Of a DNA stretch of 64,000 nt, positions 25,601 through 36,250 are shown in pieces; positions within the stretch are counted from its first letter, which is position 1, and each line of letters opens with the position of its first letter. The stretch is taken from assembly GCA_003952965.2 (NCBI GenBank), contig CM025851.1:34700758-34764757 (forward strand), in the 5' to 3' direction. A program made the position numbers and the translations under genes. The notes under the pieces are model-generated. The model saw only the letters and a list, made by a program, of their open reading frames with translations. It ran no database searches and was not told the origin of the DNA. This stretch comes from Morella rubra (Eukaryota; Streptophyta; Magnoliopsida; Fagales; Myricaceae).

Positions 25601-27236
25601 AATATTAAGTACTGCAGAAGATATTTAGAGGATAATTAAGTAATTGTAGGATTTTAACACTCATGCTTAATTAGGTTCTTTACACAAGTTGTGTTAATTT
25701 AAGATTATTAGTTTAAATATGATTTTTTATGAGTTCAAACCTTGCGTTTAATTTCTCTAACTCCTACTGGATCTCTCCCGTTGAGATTGAATTTGGACCC
25801 CTCATATATTTGTACGACATAAAGTATGAAAGTTTTCTCAAATAATTAAATTCCCTTAATTTGCTGGTTGATTTTAGCTAGCTTAATTTTGAAACAAAAT
25901 TATATTGACCTATATATATTAATTTGCCTCATCGTGTAATATTACAGGACGCATGTCGATACTTCTTGATAGAGAGCGGATTCGCATTGTTCATCGCATT
26001 GCTAATCAATGTTGCAATCATTTCTGTATCTGCCACTGTTTGCACAGCCGATAGCCTCTCAGCTGAGAATGCAGATAGATGCAATGATCTTACCCTTAAC
26101 TCAGCCTCATTCCTTCTCAAGGTTCAAAATCGTTATCGAGTTGTTTAAATTCAATTGAACCATATACAACTCTAATAGATAACTTTCTTTTTCACTTTTT
26201 GTGTGTATAGAATGTGCTGGGTCGGTCAAGCTCAGCCGTTTATGCCATTGCATTACTAGCCTCAGGGCAAAGCTCCACCATCACATGCACTTATGCAGGA
26301 CAATTCATCATGCAGGTCTTAAATAATACGCATATAAGACATTATATTATGCTGATATGTGTCAAATATCAGCTATAGTACTCTAGTATATTTGAAGTAT
26401 ACTTGACTTAGCAGAGTTTTGACTGATTTAAGGACGGTGTGGGTTCTTTTAGGGTTTCTTGGACCTTAAGATGAAGAAATGGACTAGGAACTTGATGACT
26501 AGGTGCATTGCCATTACACCTAGTCTTATAGTTTCAATTATCGGTGGATCTTCAGGAGCAGGCCGACTCATCATCATCTCATCGGTTTGTAACTCCCAAA
26601 CTATATATTTCTACTTTCAAATGGCCAAACTGAAGGATTATTATACAATATTCTATAGTAACATAACTTGTCTTGCAGACGATACTCTCGTTTGAGCTTC
26701 CATTTGCTTTAATCCCTCTTCTTAAATTCAGTAGCAGTACCATCAAGATGGGACCTCACAAGAATTCAATATGTGTGAGTTGTTTTCTATTGTTTTCCTT
26801 CTATTTTCTCTTTTCTAAGCCATTTGATCTAGTGACGAAAGGCAGTTCAATTGACCATGTTGGGCTAACTTATCCTTTTCTTTCAATCAACAGTTGTTTA
26901 ATAGTTGTGGGAAGTTGTCTTCTCTGTCTTGTTCAGCTCACTACTAAGCATCTAAACAATAAATTATGAATGCAGATTATTGTGATATCATGGATCCTGG
27001 GCCTGGGAATCATTGGCATCAACATTTACTACCTAAGCACGACTTTCGTAGATTGGCTGATTAACAACAACTTACCCAAGGTTGCAAATGTGTTCGTGGG
27101 TATCCTAGTGTTCCCCATAATGGCGGTCTACATCCTCGCAGTCATCTACCTAACCTTTCGAAAAGACAGAGTGGTAACATTCGTTCAGCCCATAAAAAAT
27201 GACCCAGTAGCCCAAAACAAGATGGAAAACGGCTAA
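22609..27236 (+). CDS. NRAMP metal transporter, copy 2 (reading frame intact)
   Basis: Predicted proton-coupled Mn2+/Fe2+ transporter of the plant NRAMP1/6 type, a multi-pass membrane protein. Exons: 22609-22788, 22996-23074, 23188-23228, 23465-23543, 23669-23773, 24037-24146, 25177-25358, 25454-25523, 25948-26121, 26211-26315, 26453-26584, 26679-26774 and 26976-27236. All borders are GT-AG and the frame is continuous for 537 residues. The metal-binding motifs are present: DPGN at 83-86 (helix 1) and MPHN at 258-261 (helix 6, split by intron 7). Two oddities: the consensus transport motif reads [13 protein letters not shown] (359-371), with Cys366 where plants have Gly, and exon 12 begins with Thr420 where the other copies have Met. 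A one-base loss after MENG creates an early stop, removing the usual tail ending [11 protein letters not shown] (25 residues). The start is chosen by the conserved MGSLEQQ and the upstream GA leader. Confidence 0.9.
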
Positions 27237-28200
27237 GTTGTCCTGATGGACCAACCAATTTGGACCAAATCCCTTACAGAGAGGATTTGGCAGATATCCC
27301 TTTACCAGAATAGAGGGTTTCAAAATGGAATGCTTCACCAATGAGGGACCTCCAGACTATCTTTTCGGAAGGATCTATGGGTTCCTAATTGGTACTACTA
27401 GTACTACCAAATTGTACGGTTGACTTGAAACTTACTTCAAGTTCATCTAAAGCTATCATACTATGCAACTAGCATGGCAGTGTTCAGTTGTAAAGTTTAT
27501 AATGTGTAATACCAATCAATACTAAATAACTTTATATATCTAATGATTAGCAACTTTTCGTGTAGGTATTCACACTCACGAAAAGTTAAATATTGGTAGC
27601 TTTTTTTCCCAAAGAAATAAGATTCTATATATTTCAAGAAAAATACAAAAGAAACAGGTGGATACCCCTTAAAAATCATCGTTGAGTAGTTAATATGTAT
27701 AGTGTTATGAAACAAAACAAGAAAAAAATAACCAGAAAAATGTAGATGTCCCTAGACTAGTCTCAATTTCGTGCTTTCTAAGCCACGAAATGAAAGAGTG
27801 AAAGTTATCCCTTGTAAAGGACAACGTTTTGCAATGGAGAGAAGAAGAGATATGGAAGATCAGTTTCTTCGTATAGAAGCTGGGGGTGGCCACATGTATG
27901 AATTTAATTGTATAACTCATGACCATTATGACATGCAATAGGTGCACTATTAGCTCTAGGTGGCAAGATTGGGACGAAAGCAATTTTCAAAAGGGGAGCA
28001 AGCGCAGGCAAGGTTTTGTATTTTTTCAAAACCCAAACAGTTATTTGTTAATGAGTGAAAACCTAAACAGCGATTTTTAAGTCACCCTTAATTGAATTTG
28101 TTGAATTATTCCAGTACACAAACAAAAAATGTCCCTCAGCCAAGCTTTAATACAACATGAAGAGTTGAACTTTTGGCAAAAACTCATCATATAGTACTAA
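27237..28200. repeat. NRAMP downstream flank, copy D2
   Basis: Contains the out-of-frame remainder of the last exon (to about 27310) and then about 800 bases of 3' flank. The flank is repeated at 6700-7480 (inverted), 43380-44160 and 48000-48830. Shared landmarks are CACTCACGAAAAGTTAAATA (27574) and GTGCACTATTAGCTCTAGG. Short minus-strand frames in this flank are not conserved in frame between copies, so I do not call a gene. Confidence 0.7.
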
Positions 28201-28223
28201 TTAAAGACAACATGATATTATTC

Positions 28224-29529
28224 TGTAAGTCTGAATAACAACCCAAAAGGGGGGTGAATTGGGTTTTAGTAAATTTTAAAACTTTTTCAAGATAATTTAA
28301 GCAGTATAATGGTAAAGCATAGAACACAATAAGGAGAGATATGAGCAAGTAAAAAGAAGAGATAGAGTTAAAGAGATGACACTGTAATTTTAAGTGGTTC
28401 AACCAACACTTGCCTACGTCCACCCCCAAGGCTATTTACTTCCTTGGATTTTTTCACTATTCTTCAAATAGCAAATACACTTAGCTTCCGGGTGCTAAGG
28501 AACCTTTACAAAGCATTTTTCGAGCTCACGCTTTAACTCACTTCACAAATCCCAAAACCTAAAGGATTTCTTCTACCCAACGAGTAGGACAAGTGTTTAC
28601 CCAAACACTCAAGTGTTTACAAAGGATGAATAAAAAGGGAATATCAACGATTGGCTCTTAAAGCCGTATAAAGTAAGTGGAAAGTATATTGGTACACAAG
28701 AGGACAAGATTCTATGTAGAAAACTGAAGTTTGACAGGGAATCACAAGCTTTCTTGGTATGAAAAGTTTCTCTCTTCTTCAAAGCACTTTCTCTCTCTAG
28801 AAGTTAGGTCGAAAGTAATTATAAAGTGAATAGCACGATTGTTGTCCTTTTTCTCTCTATCTCTTTCTATATATATACTCTTTTTAACTTCAACGGTCTT
28901 CAAGTAGCTTTATGTACCGTTGGAAGGGTTTAAAAGACTTTTTAAATCATTTTGAATAAGCTAACAACGTTCCAAAATTTATGCAAAACCGTGGTATATG
29001 TCGACACATGACCAGCATGTGTTGACACTTCAAAAACTTGATCTGGAAGTGTTCTCTTAGGAGACAGTGCAATGTGTTGACACTAATCTTCAATGTGTCG
29101 ACACTTCAAAAATTGAACTGGAGTTGAGCTCTCAAGAGATAGTGCAATGTGTCGACACCATAAAGCCAATGTGTTGACACTTGTCTTGGTCTGAAATGAT
29201 GTCTCGAGTGTAAATGCAATGTGTTGACACTATGAATCAATGTGTCGACACTTATAAATGCTGGAGAGAAAATCAGCAACTTTAAAGCGTCCAAACCATT
29301 CCAAAACCTTTTAAAACACCAACAAAGGGAAAAATTGATCTTATCAACTTGTGTAATGGTGTTCAAGTCCTCTATAAATATTTTAGGGAGAGAAAACCCA
29401 ATCCTTTGAAATATATCATTTAGAAAAGTGGAGTAACAAAAAAAATTTACAAGACTTCAAAGTACTTAGAAACTTTTGTTATCATCAAAATCAAATATAG
29501 TTTGTTTTACAAACAACCTTGGGCTAACA
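28224..29529. mobile_element. Solo LTR of an LTR retrotransposon
   Basis: A 1,306-bp insertion that begins TGTAAGTCTG and ends GGGCTAACA (TG...CA), flanked by a perfect 5-bp duplication TATTC (28219-28223 and 29530-29534). The paralogous flank after copy 3 (about 44155) and the flank of copy 1 (about 6660) are uninterrupted there. There is no internal coding region, primer-binding site or second LTR, so it reads as a solo LTR; a very small non-coding LTR element is less likely. The superfamily cannot be told. The clean duplication and the empty paralogous site make it younger than the copy 2/copy 3 duplication. It contains the short repeat cluster listed separately. Confidence 0.8.
28990..29260. 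repeat. Interspersed GTGTCGACAC-type minisatellite inside the solo LTR
   Basis: The palindromic decamer GTGTCGACAC and its variant GTGTTGACAC recur at least seven times, typically as AATGTGTCGACACT, spaced 20-60 bases apart. The pattern is visible by eye and confined to the LTR. Clustered short repeats are common in LTR regulatory regions. Confidence 0.75.
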
Positions 29530-29559
29530 TATTCCAAGTCATCAATTACATAAATGCAT

Positions 29560-30533
29560 CCCTTCTATGGTTAGGAGGGAGAAAATGGGCCCAAGAAGCA
29601 GAGAAAGTATCCTCCCAACTTTGGTTAACAAGGGCGCGATCCAACTTCCGCATGATCGGGTCCTCGCTTCTTCGATTAGTCCACGTGAGATGCAGTCCAG
29701 AGTAACAGAGATCAACAAGTTCAGCGCCTCTAATGAACTCCTCCAAGTCCCCCTTCCAAGACTGCCAACTATGTGAGCCACCCCGAGCTTCCCACTCTAT
29801 TTTTAACAGCATTGAAGTCCCCCATAATGAGCCATGGAGTAACTGAATTGTGCCACCCGAGGCTTAACAGTTCATTCCAAAGAGCTCTTCTTCTATCATG
29901 GTGGTTAGACCCATAAATAATAGAAACTCAACATTGTTTCGCACCCGCAACTTCCTTTACAAAACAGTGGACAACTTGCTCACTTTTTCCATCCAAACAC
30001 AAATCAACTGAGTTAGGGTCTCAACACACCCATATTCGGACTCAGATTCCCTCCTAAGAGGGAATTACCTAATGGGTCCTAATAGGTCATTGGATGGATG
30101 ATAGCACATTAATGAATCCATCTAATGATCTATATTAAAATGCTTAAAAAAATCCAAAATGAAAAAAAAAACTCACAAATCGGGCATTAAAAGATAACGG
30201 CCATTGGATGGATTTATTAATGTGCTGTCATCCATCCAATGGCCTGTTAGGACCCATTAGGTAATTTCATCTTAGGAGGAATCCTTTCCCCCCATATTCA
30301 ACCCAGAGGAGAGTGATGATAATTATCAAAGCACTTCCACCCTTTAGCAATGGTTCTAAGAATTCTATTTTTCTTGGTTTCCTTCACTCTAGATTCAATG
30401 ATGCTCAAGAGTGATAGTCGCAGAATAAGTTTCTGAACCTCTGATTGTTTTATGGGGTCATTACTCACATTCCAGCAACCAAAATACATGATCACTAACA
30501 AAAAAGTCAAAAGACAGCCACTATCGGCTACTA
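29560..30533 (-). mobile_element. L1-type LINE fragment (endonuclease part), copy 2 side
   Basis: The minus strand encodes pieces of the N-terminal endonuclease of a plant L1 ORF2: MYFGCWNVSNDPIKQSE (start of the domain, about 30485) and LVDLCYSGLHLTWTNRRS followed by MRKLDRALVNQSWEDTF (29700-29600). It matches 44185-45160 closely and carries the same nested MITE. It lacks ORF1, reverse transcriptase and a poly(A) tail. The right end is a deletion junction with an NRAMP scrap at 30534. Confidence 0.8.
30049..30281. mobile_element. Small MITE nested in the LINE fragment (first copy)
   Basis: About 233 bp with long inverted ends: CCCTCCTAAGAGGGAATTAC at the left and, on the other strand at the right, TCCTCCTAAGATGAAATTAC. 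The inner stretch GGCCATTGGATGGAT also appears inverted. The equivalent copy is at 44668-44903. I could not fix a target duplication, so the superfamily is open. Confidence 0.65.
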
Positions 30534-30692
30534 ACCATCTAAACAATAATTATGAATCAGATTATTCTGATATCATAGATCCTGGGCCTGGGAATGATCG
30601 GCATCAACATTTACTACCTAAGCACGGGTTTCGTAAATTGGTTGATTAACAACAACTTACCCATGGTTGCAAATGTGTTCATGGGTATCCTA
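30534..30692 (+). pseudogene. NRAMP last-exon fragment
   Basis: About 160 bp matching the start of NRAMP exon 13 with its intron border (exon from 30561: IILISWILGL-type text, then [14 protein letters not shown] and NWLINNNLP). It most resembles copy 4 (47527-47690; both read [15 protein letters not shown]). The match stops abruptly at about 30692. It was probably left by a deletion that removed most of the LINE and the upstream part of a copy 4-like gene. Confidence 0.85.
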
Positions 30693-31581
30693 ACCTATAA
30701 AAAACCAAGGAGTCGTTCTCTATTATTTATAAAAAAAATTAAAAATTTGACGGTTTCCGATCGGATAACCCATTTTAAAACCACAAAGAAAAAATTAAAA
30801 GGCGTCGTTTTCCATGCATTATTAATATGATGTGGGATAACCCATTTTAAAACCACAAAGAAATAATCATTGGGAAAAATAACGCGGCAGCTAGTTTAGT
30901 GTGGTGGATCTTTGGGCACAAAAAAAATTGAATATAAACGTCATCGTAGTCCCACGTGAAAGAATGTAGCTATAAGAACTTACCGTCATGGTTAGAAATC
31001 TTTTTCTTTGGCAACCATTAACGGCATGGTAAAAACTATCAGGAATAAATAGTAATTACTCTAAACTGACATGTCATGGCAACGGATTCAACTTTCATGA
31101 CCTGTAATTCAGATACCCACGCATTGTTAATATGATGTGGGAATAAACCGTTTAAAAATCACGAAAAAATAATCGTTGAGAAAAATAACGTGGCAACTAG
31201 TTTAGTATGGTGGATCTCTGGCCATGCAACCAAATATGTTGTGGATATTAGTCTTACGGCCACGATCCTAAATAATCTAACACGAATCTTAAATGGATAT
31301 TCCATTTTCCACGTTAAAAAACATAGCTAATAGTACTATCACCGTAACTATTTATGTTTATCTTGGCCGACAGTCGATAACGTCATTGAAAACAATGTTT
31401 ACTGTAGCGAATAAGTATTAATTACCCTAAGCCGACGAGACATGGTTACGAATTAAATTTTAGTGGCTTGTAATTCAATTAACTACAAGAAGTCAATCGG
31501 GCGTGAGAATAAGCTAGTTTCAGCCACGACAATATAACTGTTGCAGAAAAAAACGTGGCTGTAGATCTTTTTTCTTGTAGT
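30693..31581. mobile_element. CACTA-like element remnant (right terminus)
   Basis: The minus strand read inward from 31581 begins CACTACAAGAAAAAAGATC, a classic CACTA (En/Spm) terminus. Inside it a roughly 105-bp direct repeat occurs at about 30815-30915 and 31117-31222 (shared phrase GTGGTGGATCT), and CGTGGC/GCCACG words recur near the end. No left terminus or transposase was found, so the left boundary is simply where NRAMP homology stops. Confidence 0.5.
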
Positions 31582-32950
31582 GTGACAATTAACTAGTGCC
31601 GATGCCGGTTAAACCAGTAACAACCGGTGTATTAAAAAATGCTACCAGAACCGGTGATGAGAACAGCCGGTTTGACGATTCCCCGTGCCAGTGCCAGTTT
31701 AACCAATGCCGGCGGTTTATTTGCTCAGCGTTAGGCACAAGAACGCGAAAGAGGCAAAGGTTGCCCTCTTCCCGTACTCTTGGATTGGACTTTTCTGAAA
31801 AGAGCTGCCTTTTACTCCTCTTATTCCATTTCCTTTCCTTTTCTATTACCGAAGCCTCTAGCTGGTTTTTGCCCTCATGGCCTTGAGACACAAATAATTC
31901 TGCACGACCTCCTTCCTAAACTGCCCCGCCCCTCACCCATTACTGCCCTCTGCCTACGGTAAAAGCCTGGTGGAACTTGCTAGCTGGGAGTGACCCAGGG
32001 AAAAAAAAAAAAATAAAGGCACAAAAAGAATACTGGGGATGGAGATGGAGATGACTTGTGACGTGAATGATTGATAATTACTCCCGAACCAATAAAAGTA
32101 ATTGAGTGATTAGCTATCTCTGTTAGCTCCTGTGCTGTCTATTTCCATTTGTAGGTAATCCAGAGAGAGAGAGAGAGGCTTTTCGATTTGGTTAACGTTG
32201 GAAAGTTGTGTAAGGAAAGAGATGGTTCTTTCGTTTCTTTCCCATTTTCCCAACTAAGGTTCCTTGGAACCCACCAGTAAGAAAAGGACAAAGAAGCATC
32301 ATTCGTAGTCTCCTGAACAACGAGACAGTAAAGTTCGTACACTAGTTTAAATAAACCTAAAGGAGCGTTAAATTTAAAGAAGACTAAGATTGGACATAAA
32401 CGAATTTGTGAATGATTGGAAAAAAAAAACACTTTAAAATGGTAGCAGCGGTATTGTATGGAGAGAGAAAGTGAGTGAATTATGAGTCATTGAAAAGAGG
32501 AGGAAGAGAAGCAAGTGGGTGGAGAAGAGAGAGAGAGAGAGAAGTAATAAGGTGAGGGTGGGATGCTTCGGCCAAGCATGCTTAAACTGGCCTAGACTAT
32601 ACTGTATTGGGCAGCGGGGGATACAAGATCTTGGAACATCTCCACCCTCTCTTTAACTACCTTTTGCAACACACAGCCACACATCCGAGCACCCTCCTCT
32701 TTCCTCCGTCCTAGGTTTTCTTTCCTTCTCCAATAACTCATAACTCTCTTCTCTACCTTCCCTCTCCTTCCCCGCACACAGCTCCTCCTTGCAAGGCAGA
32801 GAGGGTTTTTCGTTTTCACCCTCATAGAGATTCTCGTATTTTTTTTTCTTATGTGGGAATAAGGAGTAGAATTTGTACCCGAGAACAATAAGGTATTGTC
32901 CTTTGTCGAGATCAAAACGAAGCTAGAGGAAAACAAAAAAGAACTGAAAA
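31582..32950 (+). promoter_or_regulatory. Upstream and leader region of the AP2-like fragment
   Basis: Not related to the NRAMP repeats. It contains GA/CT-rich tracts (32163-32178, 32530-32542) and a CT-rich stretch at about 32635-32790, typical of the leader and promoter of APETALA2-type genes. It ends in AAAAATG at 32950. The promoter role is inferred from position only. Confidence 0.35.
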
Positions 32951-33422
32951 ATGTGGGATCTTAACGACTCGCCTGTTCTGAGCCGAGACTTCGAATCCGA
33001 AGGCTGCTCTTCCCAGAAGACTTCGTTCGACGGGGACAATGACAAGGGCAAACGGGTCGGATCCATGTCTAATTCGAGCTCCTCTGCCGTGATCATTGAG
33101 GACGGATCTGAAGACGATCAGGATGGTGACAAAGGTAGCATGATCAAGCGGCGTGGTAGCAGCAACATCAAGCTATTCGGGGTCTCCTTCACGGAGACGA
33201 ACCAACACCCATGACCCGGCAGTTCTTCTTTGTGGACGAGTCAGAAATGGGAGCTACATCCGATGTCGGAGGTGGTTCAACTGCTGTTGTTGCGTTACCT
33301 CGGGCCCACTTGTTGGGGGTTAAGTTTTGCCAATTGGATACGCTTAACACTGGAAAGTCAGTTGAGGTCTCGCAACCCATGAAGAAGAGCCATAGGAACC
33401 GAGGGTCGAGCAAGAGTCGAAT
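32951..33422 (+). pseudogene. Truncated APETALA2-like first exon
   Basis: The start MWDLNDSP is diagnostic of the APETALA2/TOE clade of plant transcription factors. An acidic Ser-rich stretch and an RRGSSNIKLFG-like motif follow in frame for 88 codons. A frame change near 33211 moves to TRQFFFVDESEMGATS and then GVKFCQLDTLNTGKSVEVSQ with PMKKSHR, which in intact genes leads directly into the first AP2 DNA-binding domain. Homology stops at about 33420 before any of that domain; both AP2 domains and the miR172 target are absent. This is a broken 5' piece of a floral/phase-change regulator gene, probably copied or cut by rearrangement. The family call is strong; the origin of the break is inferred. 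Confidence 0.85.
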
Positions 33423-33530
33423 GCAATGTCTCTATTTGAATTCATCACTGGGTGCGCTAGTATGGGTCGAGCGTGAGTCGAACGTGATGTATATGGCACT
33501 TCGAGCGTGAGTCAAATGTGAGAAGGCTTT
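33400..33530. repeat. Short GTCGAGCGTGAGTCGAA repeats after the AP2 break
   Basis: Three imperfect copies of roughly 24 bases containing GTCGAGC..GAGTCGAA lie at about 33404, 33468 and 33497, directly at and after the point where AP2 homology ends. They may mark an unidentified element end. Confidence 0.45.
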
Positions 33531-33637
33531 GGATAGTACACCAACACTAACTTTTGAACAAACGTGGAAACCAATAATTACAACTCAATCACGATATATT
33601 TTAATACGGAATAATGCCAACATAAAAAAACCTTAAC

Positions 33638-35640
33638 AGGTTGACAAAGGCAAAGCAATATTTTACTAGAAAGTATCAAATCAAATGTGCAGTAAAAAAC
33701 TAATGGAGATCGAAGATCATTCTTTATCATCTAATCAAACCTAATACACTGACGATATATAAGATTAATGAATATTCTAATGGGTGCTTGAAACCTAATA
33801 TAAATAACATCATACTCCAAGTAGAGCCAATTTGTGGCGTGACCCATTCAGCATATATGTATAGAGTCTCCCACAGATACCTTCGCTTTCAAGGTTCCAT
33901 AACAAAGGCACAGGGATGTAGAACTCTAAAAAGACACTTCCTTTTCTTAATTAGCCAGTTGGGAACTAAATTATCACCTAATCAAACCTAATACACTAAC
34001 GATATATAAGATTAATGAATATTCTAATTGGTGCTTGAAACCTAATATAAATAACATCATACTCCAAGTAGAGCCAATTTGTGGCATGACCCATGCAGCA
34101 TATATGTACAGAGGCTCCCACAGATACCGTATTACAATCGCTTTCAAGGTTCCATAACAAAGGTACGGGGATGTAGAACTCTAAAAAGACACTTCCTTTT
34201 CTTAATTAGCCAGTGGGAACTAAATTATCATGTCCGCATTCCCCGTTTTTTGGAACTCTCTTTCAGCTGGCATTATATTATGCAGAAGAAGCTACAAACG
34301 TCAGAGAAACAAACCTCCATGCATATGTCATCAGCATTCCCTACCGTCGAGAATGAAGTGGAGGGTCCCGATTTGGGCTAGATCTAATTTCTAGTGGTGA
34401 CACAGCTCGGGCCCTGTGGAATGCACGTGATTCAGCATAGCAGCCATGATGCGGAAACGTGCTCGAGTGTGTCTAATTTGCAGAGTTTGATTATATCTGC
34501 GCGGCACTGCAAAAAAACGTTTTATATAGTCTGAGAACTCCTGAAAAAAAACCCACCGAAAAGTTTAGGATAATGAGACTAACAAAACTAGTATAAAATT
34601 TATGGGCAGTTGAACGTGTTCATCGTATACAATTGGAGGGCACTGTTCATGAAACGTTCTTATCATGAGATGGTTAGCAGTGATGTCTTAGGATAAGACT
34701 CATAACTTTTAATATTGAACTCCAAAGTCAGAACCAATTAAACTTTTGCCCATTAGGTTGATCGATCTGTCCGTGTCAATATTGTCGTTACAACACTAAT
34801 GGGCACAAAGAATTGAGTCAAATCCTAGTACAGCGGCCTCCAGGCTTCATGCATGTAAGTGTCAACTTAATTTGTCCAATGTTTGGATTATGCAGAGAAT
34901 AAAATCTTGACTTTTCCTTCTTTTTCTTTTTCTTTTTTATGGGGCTATTCTCTTTTGCGAAGGATTAAGGATAAAATTACAGGCAATATGAAGAAACAAA
35001 AATAAAGCATTTGATTCAACGTCCAACTTGAGACAGCATATATAGAAGAATAAATATGAGCTATTTTGGGAGAAACAATGTAGTTAGCACGTCAAAGCAA
35101 CGAGAAAAAAAAATTCAAAAAATTAAAATACGGGAGAAATCAAAAGAACTCAAATTTAATATATAACAGGATGAGATTTTTTTTTAACAAAAAAGTTTGC
35201 ACTTCGAACGTATAAAAAGTTATGTAATACATACTATTAATTTCATTTACATTAAATAAGCTAACCATTATAAGTAGCGTGCCAAAACTGAAAAAAAAAA
35301 CAAAAACAAAAAAAAAAAAGGCCTGTATATTGTCTTTTTATTATACATACGCATTAAAGGGATAGAGATACAAAGAACAAAGCTCTAAAAAATTTAACCA
35401 TGAGAGTGGCAGCTCCGCTGTTTTGGGAGCTTGAAAATAGGGGCATGACCTAAAAGTGAGTGTAGGGGCAACAGGTCTCGGGATTGAACCTTTACTTTCA
35501 AAATTAACTGCACTATATTGTGGGATTATGGTGATGACATTCCTCGTACACGAATAGGTAGCTATGACTTAATCTAGACATTCAATCTAGGATAGAAATT
35601 CTTATAATCACGCCTAAAGAGTACCTACCATAATCGCTCC
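33638..35640. repeat. Far-upstream NRAMP flank, copy U3 (direct)
   Basis: Matches 14800-16390 in the same orientation, with the landmarks GATCGAAGATCATTCTTTATC (33706) and GTGACACAGCTCGGGCCC (about 34396). Because copy 3 is on the plus strand, this flank is in the wrong orientation to be its own upstream DNA, so a breakpoint must lie between here and 37640. It contains an internal tandem duplication, listed separately. Confidence 0.75.
33729..34222. repeat. Two-unit tandem duplication of about 248 bp
   Basis: The unit starting CTAATCAAACCTAATACACT occurs at 33729 and again at 33977 and runs through the AAGACACTTCCTTTTCTTAA block. The two units differ at only a few positions. The U1 and U2 flanks have one unit, so the duplication is specific to U3. 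Confidence 0.8.
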
Positions 35641-35643
35641 CCT

Positions 35644-36250
35644 TACTACAATAAAAATTGGTTTTTTGGACAGATTTTTCCGTCTCTGAATTTTGTCCAA
35701 AAAAATTTTTTGGAGGCGGAATCCGTCCGTCGCACCAACTGTCCCAACAAACCCATTACAAAAGGATTTTTTAGGATGGAAATTTTGTTTCATCCCCAAA
35801 AGTACCTTTCCAAGATGGGAAGGTTTCCATCCCAAAATCAAATTATCGTTCGAACTCTTTCGAATCAACAGTTAAGGATTATGTTTGAATATCTTTGGAC
35901 TGAAAATATAAATTCGTTCAATAAGGCAAATTAACGTTTGAACCACTATGAAAATTTTACGTTCGATATTTCAGATACTGTTCCAACGCTACAAAATGGA
36001 GCATTTGTAACCGTTCTTAATGAGTTACAACGTTTCACGTGATAAACGTTCGAACAGTTTCGGAAAAAATGTTCGAAGATTTTTATGACGTTCCAACAGA
36101 TATTGTTAAACTCGTCCAATATGCTGATCAAGGAATAAAAAAGTAGTTGTTCGAACATGTTATGAACGGAAACGAGAAACGTCGAATAGGGTTTGAAAGT
36201 AGGGGAGACACGTTGTATTTCAAACGCTAAAATTAATGTTGGAACAAATT
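35644..36250 (+). mobile_element. CACTA-like left terminus with subterminal repeats
   Basis: Where the U3 flank breaks off, the sequence becomes TACTACAATAAAAATTGG and then GGACAGATTTTTCCGTC and GGCGGAATCCGTCCGTCGC, typical of plant CACTA ends. From 35840 to 36150 the word CGTTCGAAC or close variants recurs at least five times (about 35848, 35933, 36047, 36068, 36148), as expected for subterminal transposase-binding repeats. No transposase or matching right terminus was found. The right limit is set where these repeats stop. Confidence 0.6.

Noticed and set aside
26970-27236. Separate small protein starting MQIIVISW
   Set aside because: The Met and Gln codons lie in the intron before the acceptor; the frame is NRAMP exon 13.
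29106-29366. 86-codon minus-strand frame with repeated SVNTLH/VDTL text
   Set aside because: It arises from the GTGTCGACAC-type repeats of the solo LTR, not from a protein gene.
31480-31581. A 100-bp complete CACTA mini-element between ACTACAAGAAG (31483) and CTTCTTGTAGT-like ends
   Set aside because: Only about ten bases of the left end match the right end and no 3-bp target duplication is convincing, so only the right terminus is claimed.
31589-31891. Paired 100- and 96-codon frames on opposite strands
   Set aside because: Both are open over the same DNA, neither has a known domain, and the region is more simply the upstream part of the AP2-like fragment.
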